Assembly: GCA_038380435.1 (NCBI GenBank)
Contig: JAWZYU010000058.1
Location: forward strand, 2,480,001 to 2,544,000
DNA from: Ryuthela nishihirai
Lineage: Eukaryota; Arthropoda; Arachnida; Araneae; Heptathelidae
Direction of reading: 5' to 3'
Length of the DNA: 64,000 bases
Positions 1 to 9,450 of the stretch are shown here, piece by piece. Position 1 is the stretch's first letter. The number at the start of each line of letters is the position of its first letter. The position numbers and the translations under genes are program-made. Under the pieces are notes generated by a model. The model saw nothing but the letters and a program-made list of their open reading frames with translations, did no database searches and was not told where the DNA came from.

Positions 1-55
1 ATACAGTCTAATTTTAGTCTTTAGGTGTATACGCCTATTTCTCCACACTCTCCAT

Positions 56-128
56 AGTAATTTTATACTATGTATTTTATACTATACTCCATATGTAATT
101 TTATACTATGTAATTTTATACTATTAAA
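56..128. repeat. Short AT-rich tandem expansion inside LINE-A copy 1
   Basis: The word TAATTTTATACTATG and close variants occur about four times in a row, replacing a short AT-rich stretch found as single sequence in the LINE-A copy near 26,325. It looks like a local slippage expansion that disrupts the RT C-terminal frame. Confidence 0.7.
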
Positions 129-1687
129 AGTCCCGACAGCAATCCCTATTCGTCTGTTAATCTCATGCCGCACATCACCATTATCTGTTACATAGCTCCC
201 AAGGTAATTAAACTGTGACACCTGCTCAAGACTGCAACCATTCAGATTAACTGAATCACAGCCTACCTGACCAATTTTCATCACTTAATTTTCTCTCTAT
301 TTGTAACCAAACCTACTCTACTACCAGTCTCATCAACAGCTCGAATGAAAGAGTTCATCTCATGAACATCATTTGACAAAAGGGCTAAATCATCAGCATA
401 ATCTAAACCAGAAATTTTCGTATCTAGAGTCCATTTAAGGCCAAAATCTTTCCTTTGAAGTGAATTTCGCATTACATAATCAATAACCAAGCCAAGGAGA
501 AAAGGAGACAAAATGCACCCTTGTTGAACACCAGAAGTAATGCTACACCAATTGCTACAAGCCTTACCAACTCTCACACACGATTCAGTGTTATTATAGA
601 AAGCTTTCATTATGTTAACTAACTTTTCTGGTATACCATATGATTTCACAATCAACCACAAATTATGACGATCAACAGAGTCGAAAGCCTTTTTGAAATC
701 AACAAAGCTAGCAACCAAGGGATTCTGAAACTCTAAACATTTCTCAAGAATCTGCCTAAGTGAAAATATCTGATCCACACATCCCCTACCACTTCTGAAT
801 CCACATTGCTCATCTCGCAATTGATTGTCGATCAGATTCTTAATTCTATTAAGCACAATCATGGAAAGAACTTTACCTGGAACAGAGAGTAGGCTGATAC
901 CCCTATAGTTATCACAAGAACTGCGATCACCTTTTTTGAAAATAGGGATAAAAATAGCTCTGGTAAAATCCTTAGGAACCATGCCTTTATCATAAAAGAT
1001 ATTCAGAATTTCAGTCATCCAAGTGGAAACCGAAACATTCCCAGCTGTAAGCATTTCGGGAGTAATTTCATCTACCCCTGGGAATTTAGGAAATTTAAGT
1101 TTAGAAACAGTCAAAATAACTTCAGATTGTGTTATAGGGCCAACATTAAAGCCATCAATGCATCTATCATCATTGCAAACAATGGGTGTAGAACTAACCA
1201 CATTGTTTAGAACATCACTGAAATGCTCAGCCCACCTAGCCATGACAGAATCCTCACCTTCTATAACTTTACCTTGTTTATCCTTCAATCCCTGTATACC
1301 TGTCCGTTTTCTACCACACAAAACATTAACTATCTGGTACAGCTCTCTGCTGCTGTGCTGTCTAACTGCTTCCTCGGTTTTGTCAGCCAAACCATCAAAC
1401 CAAAGATTCTTATCAGCAGTTACCTGATCTTTTACACGTTTATTAAGTTCTCTGCAATGCTTTCTATTAGGATTAGTAGGGTATTGATTAAGAACATTAA
1501 TGAAGTTATTTCTTTCCGAAAGAAGCTCTAGTGCCTTATCACTCAGATAATTCGGTCTCTTTTGCTCCTTTTTTCCTAAAAGAGTACTGTTAGTGTCCAA
1601 AAAAAGCCTGTTTAAAATGATCCCATTCTTCCTCAACTTCAGTAGTAAGCATACCATGACTGTCGTAATGACTAAGTAACCTATCAT
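63..1687 (-). pseudogene. Reverse transcriptase region of LINE-A copy 1, frameshifted
   Basis: The RT would copy element RNA at the nicked target site (target-primed reverse transcription). One long frame at 281-1687 carries the RT motifs in order: FVDFKKAFDSVDR (motif A, first catalytic Asp), SGVQQGCILSPF (motif B) and LDYADDLALL (motif C, the YADD box). All catalytic aspartates are present. A one-base deletion near 283-290 breaks the frame just after REK; the thumb-side continuation, containing SQFNYLGSYVTDNGDVRHE, is in the next frame at about 120-284. The upstream end overlaps the endonuclease frame in a different phase, so another indel lies near 1600. The copy cannot encode a full protein. 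Family-level assignment is firm; clade is not. Confidence 0.85.
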
Positions 1688-1866
1688 GGTAAGCTTTAGC
1701 TATAACTGGGTCTTTCAGAGCTTCAGTATTAAAAACAAATTTTTTAACCCTAGCACAACACATTTGAAGTTTAAGTTGCAAGGCATTTTTAACAAGATAA
1801 TGGTCAGATCCAATTTCAGCTCCCCTATATGACCTGGAATTCCTAACAGAATTTGGTGGTTCAACT
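1590..1866 (-). pseudogene. APE-type endonuclease C-terminus and linker of LINE-A copy 1
   Basis: The translated fragment contains SYRGAEIGSDHYLVK, the SDH box at the end of exonuclease-endonuclease-phosphatase (EEP) domains of LINE endonucleases. A charged linker (AKAYHDRLLSHYDS, EVEEEWDHFKQAF) follows, leading to the RT. In a complete element this enzyme nicks target DNA to prime reverse transcription. The N-terminal two thirds of the domain, including the catalytic Glu and the GDFN box, are missing because the sequence switches strand at 1867. A frameshift near 1600 separates it from the RT. Confidence 0.75.
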
Positions 1867-1867
1867 T

Positions 1868-1985
1868 TATAACTAATGATGAGGTTAGGCAAAAGAGTTT
1901 GCAACCTCCTTTAAGGAGCATATTGTGCAGAGAGAGACTCCGTTGGTTTGGCCATGTTCCCCGTATTAATAATTATAGATTGGCG
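1868..1985 (+). mobile_element. LINE-A C-terminal fragment in inverted orientation
   Basis: This plus-strand fragment reads like the end of the LINE-A protein (LCRERLRWFGH, then NNYRLANSV) and matches 37,325-37,465 closely. It lies directly against the minus-strand part of copy 1. Opposite orientation of the 5' and 3' parts of one LINE is what twin priming or later inversion produces. The fragment ends in GCGAATAGCGTTAGCG and passes straight into repeat X. Confidence 0.75.
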
Positions 1986-2797
1986 AATAGCGTTAGCGTA
2001 TGGATATGGCGAAGAATTGATGTAATTTGAGGGGTTTTTTTGAGATTTTCGGAGCTTTGCGTACCGGGAACACATTACAGTGTAATAAACAACCATTGGC
2101 AAGGTCTATGCGATTAAAAAATACACACGGACTGTATTCCCTATGTCCTTTTCTAAACCACCATTCTGCTGCTCGAAAAAATATCAGGTGAATCATGTTT
2201 AATAATATTCATAAAGTGTTTGTGGTTCGTTTATAAATTCCATCAGGTAAGTAACTTTGTAGTGAATAATTAATTTACAGTACAGGTAATCTAATTTTCC
2301 ACTTTTTATCATGAGAGTTATGAAAATTCAACCGAGAGCTTACTATACAGCACATTATTCTGATTATGGGATAAAAATTTTATTGTTAAAACTATTTGTC
2401 GCTGTCGACCACTAACGACCCCTTTCATTTCGACTCGGATTTTGTAAACCTCCCTCAGTAGAACTAATGGTTGTCCTAGGAAAAAAAATTCTTTGCTTAA
2501 TTTTTGATTTCTTCATTTTTTTCTATTTGTCGTTACAGTATGCGTAGAAATATTTCTATATCGTAAATGATGAAACGGCAGTTTTTTATGTACAGGATTT
2601 CAGATCTATTTGTCCATTATCGTGGACGAAGTTTGAAACCAACGTTTGATATTCGGAACGGATATATCGAGCTGATAGAGTGACGTAACGACCTCAAGAA
2701 ATGTCAACTTGGCGTTAAAAATATAATTTACCCACCACAGGGAAACGTATTGTTCAGATACGAGAACGAGCTAAAAAGAAGGTAATGTACAGTACAG

Positions 2798-3802
2798 CGA
2801 AATGTGTAATAGAAGCCTTAGATTAAACCATAGGTTGTACTTTGGGAACACAGGAAAAAGCGTTCTTTATCCCTAAGAACAAAGTTGCCTATGACATACG
2901 TAAGAGATTCACATCTAGCCTCGATCTAGGAATTTCTAGTTGGACACCACAGGGAAACGCGTACTGTGAAAGCCACCTGTCTGGATAGCCTTCAACAAAA
3001 AGAGCGAAAATAAATATGACTAAACAAGCAATTTCTTTCATTGGTTTAAGATAAGTTAAAGTTAATTTATTTTAATAACATTCAAAATAATTTACTTATT
3101 AAGATTATATTTAAATATTTCAGCATATTATAAAAATATTTACCAAAATTAAAAAAAGAAATAACTACCAGTTAATATATTAGGATTAGAAGTGTTTTAA
3201 TTTATACACTTTGGTTTTGAAAGATCTTATAGAAATTATGGTGGCAACACTTGGACATACCAGAGATGACATCACGTCCGTGTTTTCGCGATACAGCGAA
3301 ATGTGTAATAGAAGCCTTAGATTTAACCACAGGGTTGTCCTTTGGGAAAACAGGAAAAAGCGTTCTTTACCCCTAAGGACAAAGTTGCCTATGACATACG
3401 TAAGAGATTCACACCTAGCCTCGATCTAGGAATTTCTCGTTGGACACCACAGGGAAACGCGTTCTGTGAATGCCACCTAGTTACCGCTTGTCTGGACAGC
3501 CTTCAACAAAAAGAGCGAAAATAAATATTCCTAAACAAGCAATTCCTTTCATTGGTTTAAGATAAGTTAAAGTTAATTTATTTTAATAACATTAAAAATA
3601 ATTTACTTATTGAGATTTTATTTAAATATTTCAGAATATTATAAAAATATTTACCGAAATTAAAAAAAGAAATAACTACTAGTTAATATTTCAGGATTAG
3701 AAGAGTTTTGATTTATACACTTTGGTTTTGAAAGATCTTATAGAAATTATGGTGGCAACACTTGGACATACCAGAGATGACGTCACGTCCGTGTTTTCGC
3801 GA
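2798..3802 (+). repeat. Two-copy tandem duplication of about 500 bp within repeat X
   Basis: The block starting ACAGCGAAATGTGTAATAG at about 2798 is repeated from about 3293. Both halves end with the same module (GGTGGCAACAC, then a TGACATCAC or TGACGTCAC core, then GTGTTTTCGCGATA). The junction joins the module end directly to the block start (CGCGATA then CAGCGAAATG at 3289-3300). Confidence 0.8.
3238..3293 (+). other. Recurrent CRE-like module, copy 1
   Basis: The module order is GGCAACAC, about 20 bases, TGACATCAC, then GTGTTTTCGCGA. This copy has TGACATCA where most others have the palindromic TGACGTCA. Confidence 0.55.
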
Positions 3803-3803
3803 T
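3750..3803 (+). other. Recurrent CRE-like module, copy 2
   Basis: Same order as the 3238 copy, with a perfect TGACGTCA palindrome (the consensus cAMP-response element core) followed by GTGTTTTCGCGA. Confidence 0.55.
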
Positions 3804-3834
3804 ATCATTTGTAATTCTAATTTATCTGCTGAAA

Positions 3835-3957
3835 TAATAATTCCACTTTCTCACTGGCATATCACTGAAGATTATTTTTAACCATTCCAGCTTCCGCAAC
3901 CATTTAAATACGAAAACAATATTTTTTAAAACCGATATTTAAAAAATATTTGATTTT
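3835..3957 (+). repeat. Half-monomer related to the 10.5-11.1 kb tandem repeat
   Basis: The words TCACTGGCAT, ATTCCAGCTTCC and AACCATTTAA appear in the same order as in the second half of the monomers at 10,490-11,095. It abuts the 3' end of LINE-B; the other half-monomer lies beyond the 5' end of LINE-B. Confidence 0.55.
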
Positions 3958-4179
3958 TTTTAATAATAATAATCTTTATTCATATTCATGTTAGTTATAC
4001 AAAAGTTTAAACAAATGACCCGCAAAGCATCTGCTTATCTGCAGGAGAGAAGAATAATAATGCTACATTAAAATACATAATATATAGTTTAAAACAATGT
4101 CATCGAATTATGTGAATTTTAGTGGAAGCTACATTGTGTTGATTCAAAGTTTTATTTAAAATTTAGTGCCTAGAAGAAA

Positions 4180-5865
4180 TTTTTTGTCTTATTTTTGATT
4201 TCTTTAAAATTGTTTAATAAAATAATTTCCCTTGGCAGTTTATTGAACTCGTAAGGTATTGTATATGCCCTTGTACATTTCCCGTAATTGTTTATTATTT
4301 TTGGAAGTTGGAAATAATTTTTCCCATGAGAGATTTTAGATTTAAATTGATTATCAAAAAAATATTTTAAAGTGATGCTGTATTTGTAAAGGTTGTGAAA
4401 AGAGAGTATGCCTAGAAAATTTAGTCTTTCTTCGCTGTGATAAAATGAATTCCTTAAATTGCATGGGATTATATTTTTAGCAATGGATGATTGAATAGTT
4501 TCTATTTTCTATATATTTGTGAGGTTAGTTGAGCCATATATTGTCAAACCATAAGTCAATATAGATTCACAGATAGCTTTGTAAACCAAAATACATGTAT
4601 GTGGGCTTGCAACAAATTGTAGTTTATAAAGTTTAGATGCACATAGAAGCAATTTCCCTGCTAACTTTTGAATATGTGTATTCCATCGGAAGGTTGTGTC
4701 CATGTAAAGGCCAAGATATTTATGGCTCTCAACACGCTCAATAACATCACAGTCGCAGCAGTCAGGGTCATGATTTATCATGTTGTGGGGACACAAGGGT
4801 TCGTGGTTTTTAATTGCATAAGATGAGAGATCATAGTATCCTGGTGAATGAAAGCTCGTCCATTTTTTTTTTCTGAATTTATGTAAATACGATTAATGTT
4901 AGACCAGCAAATAATTTTGTTAAAATCATCATGTGTATCTCGGACTGCGTCTCCTATATTGTGATTCACGTTAACCAAGGCGGTGTCATCAGCATATATA
5001 TATAAAGAGAGCCCTTCAGTTTAAGGTTAGCTAGATCATTAATATAAATAATGAATAAAAGCGGACATAAAATTGAACCTTGTGGAACACCAGTATACAC
5101 TGTTCTCTTCTCACTAAAAACGCCTTTAATTTTGGTAACATGCACTCTGTTTTTAAAATAGTTTTCAAACCATTTAAGGGTAATACCTCGGACACCATAA
5201 ATATACAATTTTTGAAGTAAAATATCGTGATCCAACGTATCAAATGGCTTACGAAAGTCCAGAAAGATAGCTGCTGCTTTTGTTCCGTTGTTTAAAGTTC
5301 CATTAATGACGTCAGAAAACTCCGTTAAAAGTGTAATTGTATTTTTACCTTTTTGGAAACCATATTGCTTTTCACTAATAATGTTATGTTTTTTCAAGAA
5401 ATTGGCTAGAACGTTAGCTACATATCTTTCAAGTATTTTGTGAAGAACGGGTAAGATGGCAATGGGCCTATAGTTAGTGCAATCGGATTTAGTTACACTT
5501 TTGTAAATTGGTCTTAGAATAGCAATTTTGAGTTTATTAGGGATGTTTCCTGTAGATATGCTTTCATTGATAAAGTTTGTCACGAGATCAGCTAAGGAGG
5601 TTTTGCATGCTTTAATGTGCTTTATGTGTACCTGATCGTATCCAAATGATTTTCTTTCATTTAAGTCACTTAGAATTTTGAAAGTTTCTTGTTTTGAGAT
5701 GGGAGGAATAAAAAATGAGGGGACAGAAGGTTGGATATGTTTAGGAACTGTAGAGAGATTCTGTATACGGTTATCGTCTCTGAGATTGACAATAATGTCT
5801 GCAAAGCTGTTGTTAAATTTCTCTGCTGCTTGAGTTTCAGACATACTTTGCGGCATATTCTTCAT
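4180..5865 (-). pseudogene. Reverse transcriptase of LINE-B, frameshifted at the YADD box
   Basis: The frame at 4966-5865 contains the RT fingers and palm: NYRPIAILPVLHKILER, then AIFLDFRKPFDTLDH (motif A with its Asp), then TGVPQGSILCPLLF (motif B). It then runs into the codons of the expected YADD box, where two extra bases in a TATATATAT run near 4988-4998 shift the frame; the thumb continues in another frame (4778-4978). A further shift separates this from 4509-4796, which has the typical SHKYLGLYMDTTFRWNTHI segment. A C-terminal tail in the family style continues to about 4180. The change of Ala to Pro in the FRKPFD part of motif A is also unusual. A dead copy. Confidence 0.85.
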
Positions 5866-6400
5866 GATAAAATCGTCAATGGCAGTTTTAGGTTTATTGT
5901 TGATAATTTGGTTGATGAGTTCCCAATTTTGCTTTGGATTATTTTTACAAGACTCAAATTGTTTGAAGTAATATTTTTTCTTTTCCTGCCTAATAACGGA
6001 CGTGACTGTGTTTCTTTAGTTTGTGTATAGTAATTTAAAATTTCTGTTTCTCTTGTTATTTTTTTAATCAATCCAAGCCGAGTCTCTTTTACGTATTAAG
6101 ATTATTATTTCCTGAGTTATCCAGTCTTGCCACAATTGCGTTGTTTAATTTTTGAGCCATCCGATAGTTCATTAATTTTGTTATTGTTAACAATCGCCGT
6201 GTATTCTTTTATGAATGCTTCATAAAGTACGTCTATTGGTTCTGAATTTGGGGTTTCGTTTCCAGTGCGTCTGTCCAGCCAGTTCGTTAGACTTATTTCT
6301 TTGCATATGTTTTTATGATCTAAGATAGTTTTCGTGTTAACATTGCTGTCTAGCTTTTTAGTGTGATTGGAAGAATTCCCAAGTTTTCCCCCCCGCAAAT
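5862..6400 (-). pseudogene. Inter-domain linker of LINE-B, in two frames
   Basis: Two short frames (6117-6398 and 5862-6071) encode a lysine- and asparagine-rich region between endonuclease and RT, with NPKQNWELIN-like text readable just before the RT frame. Such linkers are normal in CR1/Jockey-group ORF2 proteins. Indels near 6110 and 5950 break continuity. No separate function is implied. Confidence 0.55.
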
Positions 6401-7195
6401 TGCCGCGATTAAGTAGTGGTCTGCGATCCTACTGCCAAAAATCATTGAATTTGTGTCGAGTTTAATGTCAAGTCGGACGTTAATGTGATCAATGCATGTC
6501 TGGGAAAGAGAGTCACCAATGATGTCTTCCCTGGTGATACCAGTAATAATAGGTGAGAAACCAAACTAGATTAACAATTCTACGTATTTGGCAACTCCGT
6601 GTTTTTTGATATTTTTGATACCTAAATTAAAGTCTCCAACTGGTATTTGATTGCGATGTTTATCAGTTGTTTCGAACCAGTTTTTGAGATTAGAAAGAAA
6701 AGTGTTAATGTTCGAGCTTGGTGATCTGTAAATAGCAAGTAAATTGTAAATTAAATTACCCTTGTAGATATTTATATCCAATGTTTCAGCAGGAATTACA
6801 AGTGAAGGTATCGTTTTGACTAATAATGTGTCGCGGAAGAAAAGTAGAATCCCATGTTCAAACGCACCAGGATTTCTCGTAAAAAGTTGATTAAAATTTT
6901 CTAGATTGAACAATGGAGCATCCGTGCTGAGGATGTTAGTTTCTGTTAATATAATAATATCTAGGAAGTTCAAGATATCTTTAAGATAAACACAGAGAGT
7001 ATCCCAGTTTTTTTTCAGACTTCGAATATTCACGTGCAGAAAGCTTAAGTGTTCATCAGATTCATAACGTAATTTACTAGTCAAGAACCATTTCTCAACT
7101 TCTTCATAGTCGCACAGAATATTTTCGTTGTGATCAAATGTTGGTAAGTCGCCAAAATGAAAAGTCGCCATGGCAAAACAAATAAGATGGAGCAA
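6400..7195 (-). pseudogene. APE-type endonuclease of LINE-B, truncated by a stop near 6566
   Basis: The frame from 7195 starts in a leader and reaches LSFLHVNIRSLKKNWDTL, the classic N-terminal EEP motif of CR1/Jockey-group endonucleases. IIILTETNI (catalytic Glu), then LLAIYRSPS and VGDFNLGI (the Asp-Asn box) follow. It stops at 6566. The missing end is readable just downstream in another frame, with a CIDHINV motif and a final ADHYLIAA (the Asp-His pair). All main catalytic boxes are therefore present, but in two frames. In a live element this enzyme nicks DNA to prime reverse transcription. Confidence 0.85.
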
Positions 7196-7334
7196 ATAAG
7201 CAAATATATTTCCCGTTTAAAATTAATCGAAATTCGCCTGCATATCAATTCGAATTACGCTGTCACCATCAATTTTTCTCATCATGATTTTCCCGTTCCG
7301 AAACCAGAAAAATGATTATGATTATGAAAATTAT

Positions 7335-7450
7335 TAATGATTAGGAAAAAAAAAGATTATGATCTTTAATTTATCATCAGTGACATTTTTCCATTAAATG
7401 CACATTTTTAGAGCTTCCAAGTAAGGTTTCTCAGTGGCATAACAAGGAAA
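7335..7450 (+). repeat. Half-monomer related to the 10.5-11.1 kb tandem repeat
   Basis: TATGATCTTTAATTTA, CATTAAATGCACATTTTTAG and GTGGCATAACA match the first half of the monomers at 10,490-11,095. Together with 3835-3957 it brackets LINE-B. Confidence 0.6.
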
Positions 7451-7518
7451 TTCTGTAGCCGTTCGGTAGGGTACCTGAAAAGCATAGGAAATGAATACTG
7501 TCCGTATGACGAGCTAAA

Positions 7519-8185
7519 ATAAAGTGGTCGACACCGACAAATAGCGGTAAACTATAAATTTTATATCCCATAATCAGAATAATGAGCTGCATACTATTTG
7601 TCGGTTCGAAACCGACCGAAATTTCATAGCTCTTAGGCTAAAAAGTGTAGAATTAGATTACCTCTACTCTAAACTAATTATTCACTACAAAGTTACTTAC
7701 CTGAAGGGAAATATAAAAGAACCGCAAACACTTCACGAATATTATTTAACTTGATTTAGCTGATACTTTTCGAGCAGCAGAGTTGTGGGTTACAGAAGGA
7801 CAGGCCGACGGTTTTTTCAACCGGCACGGGCCTTGCCTATGGCTGCTTATTATACACGAATCTGTTCGCGATAGGCAAAGCTCTGATAACTACAAACCCT
7901 CAAAAGAGGATGATTTCTTCGCCATATTTTAATAGCTAACGGGGCAAATAGAACAGCGAGAAAAGCGTCGGACGATTTCAATAATAGGCGAATGACATCT
8001 GACAATGACGATTGAGAATGCATTGCTTGCAGAATCGAAAGGAAGTGACATTTCCATTGTTTCGTATTCCCAACAACTCTTCCGCATTTAGGTTTTTCGA
8101 TACCTTCTATACCAAATTTATTAAAAATTATTCATTTAATCTAGTATCTCTTTCAAAAGTTATTTGGATTCACCGTGAATATCTT
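7519..8185 (-). repeat. Repeat X, copy B (partial, degenerate)
   Basis: Matches about 18,715-19,530 of copy D in the same orientation. Shared words include GTGGTCGACA, TATCCCATAATCAGAATAATG, TTATTCACTACAAAGTTACTTAC and AACTCTTCCGCATTT. It extends past the point (GCGTTAGCG) at which copies A and E are joined to LINE-A, which shows that this point is internal to X. Confidence 0.7.
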
Positions 8186-8189
8186 AAAT

Positions 8190-9090
8190 ATCTGTTTTCG
8201 GGGAGGAAAGATAATAAACATCACCAAGGCGTGGGTCTGGTTCTCAGCAGACACGCTAGTGATGCTCTTCTAGGATAAGAGTGTATTAATGAAAGGTTGT
8301 TTACAGCAAAATTACAGACAAGCGTTAAGGACTTCAATCTTATCTACTGTTATGCCTCCAATGGCAATGCCGATGAGGATGAGAAAAAAGGTTTTACAGA
8401 CTTGTGAAGAAATGAGATATTACCCTTGTTCTAGGCCAATGTTAAACTCGATGGCTTCAGAATAACTAACACTTATTACAAACACCGCGACATACATAAG
8501 TACACGTGGGTTTCACCTCATGGGCTGCATAAGAACGTTATAGATTACATATTAGTTAACAGCAAATGGACTACTTCTGTTAGAAAGACCAGGTCATATT
8601 GGGAAGCTGAAATTGGATCTGACCATTATCTTGTTAAAAGTGTTTTGCGATTTAAACTTAAGAAGTGTTGTGCTAAGGTTAAATAATTTACCTTTAATTA
8701 TGAAGCTCTGAAAGACCTAATTATATCATGATAGGTTACTTACTCATTATGACAGTCGTGGTTTGCTTGCTACTCAAGTTCAGGAAAAATGTGACCACTT
8801 AAAATAGGCTTTTTTGGAAACTAATAGTACTCTTTTACGAAAAATGAAGCAGAGGACGCAAAATTTATCTGAGTGACAAGGCACTTGAGTTTATTTTAGA
8901 GAGAAAGAACTACAGGAATGTCCTGAATCAATACTAATCCTAATAGAAAACATTATAGAGAGCTTAATAAACATGTAAAGGATCAGTTAGCTGCTGATAA
9001 TAATCTTTGGCTGAGAAAGCCGAAGAAGCAGTTGGGCAGCACAACAGCAGAGAGCTGTACCAGGCAATTCTTCGACACAAATAACTTGTA
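8190..9090 (+). pseudogene. LINE-A fragment: endonuclease middle and linker, heavily mutated
   Basis: A plus-strand relic matching about 34,960-35,975 of LINE-A copy 3. Readable pieces are KHHQGVGLVLSRHASDALLG, then ECINERLFTAKLQTSVKDF after a stop at 8276, IDYILVNSKW near 8540, EIGSDHYLVKSVL near 8610, and the linker ending near AQQQRAVPG-coding sequence at about 9060. The segment with the GDFN box is deleted. It lies between two repeat X fragments. Many stops and indels suggest an older insertion than the other LINE-A copies. Confidence 0.8.
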
Positions 9091-9099
9091 AAGTAATTA

Positions 9100-9450
9100 C
9101 AAAGGCCTAAAAGTGAAATTTTACGCTGCACCGACGAAACTATCTATTCTCCTACCGAAATTTCAAATGTCTCATCAATAATTATTATTTACGAGAGTGA
9201 TAAGAAATTCACCAACAAATTTTATGACTTCCTCAGAATAAAAACTATAACGTGTGACTGTAAATTAAAAGTTAAATTACTAGAAGAATACAGCGATTAA
9301 ATAAGGATTACAAATGACATCGCGAAAACACGCACGTGACGTCAGCAGTGATCTTTCCGGGTGTTGCCACCCTAATTTCTATAATATACAATCTTTGAAA
9401 TCCAAAGTGTAGAAATCAAAACTCCTGTAATCCAAAGAGTGAAAAATCAA
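9100..9450 (-). repeat. Repeat X, copy C (partial)
   Basis: Matches about 17,580-17,900 of copy D, including ACATCGCGAAAACACG, a TGACGTCA core and TTGCCACCCTAATTTCTATA. The order relative to copy B is permuted compared with copy D. Confidence 0.65.
9318..9372 (-). other. Recurrent CRE-like module, copy 3
   Basis: On the minus strand: GGCAACAC, spacer, TGACGTCA, GTG, GTGTTTTCGCGA. Same layout as the copies at 3238 and 3750. Confidence 0.5.

Larger units (their letters stand above)
1..1867 (-). mobile_element. LINE-A copy 1, RTE-like non-LTR retrotransposon, truncated at the window edge
   Basis: This is a decayed minus-strand LINE reading from an APE-type endonuclease C-terminus (about 1850) through a reverse transcriptase towards its C-terminal part (about 60). 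It shares long stretches with the copies at 25.8-28.4 kb and 34.1-37.5 kb. The single endonuclease-RT frame, the absence of an ORF1 and the simple-repeat 3' end seen in the 25.8 kb copy point to the RTE-like group; the clade call is inference. The element stops being collinear near 1867, where its own C-terminal region appears on the opposite strand. The window starts inside the element. Confidence 0.85.
1977..3828 (+). repeat. Repeat X, copy A (unclassified interspersed repeat)
   Basis: The segment from TATGGATATGGCGAAG to about 3828 matches the reverse complement of roughly 17,770-19,155 over most of its length. Partial copies lie at 7519-8185, 9100-9450 and 37,457-37,740. No transposase, integrase or RT is recognisable. 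Its right part is internally duplicated. At 3342-3524 a 60-codon open stretch (containing KVAYDIRKRF) is partly conserved in frame in the first internal duplicate, which suggests a relic coding segment of unknown identity. Element ends and class are undetermined. Confidence 0.75.
3958..7195 (-). mobile_element. LINE-B, CR1/Jockey-group-like non-LTR retrotransposon, decayed
   Basis: A minus-strand LINE reading EEP endonuclease (7195 to about 6400), linker (6400-5870), RT (5865-4780), C-terminal part (4780 to about 4180) and a 3' end. The 3' end has AATAAA (3975-3980, minus strand) followed by an ATT simple repeat at 3961-3972, a common arrangement in this group. The RT signature VPQGSILCPLLFIIYINDL and the HVNIRSL start of the endonuclease differ clearly from LINE-A. 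No ORF1 is attached. Several frameshifts make it inactive. The exact clade (CR1, L2 or Jockey group) cannot be settled by eye. Confidence 0.85.

Noticed and set aside
1977..3828. Repeat X as a DNA transposon, LTR element or Helitron
   Set aside because: I could not find convincing terminal inverted repeats, long terminal repeats or Helitron ends, nor any transposase or RT; left unclassified.
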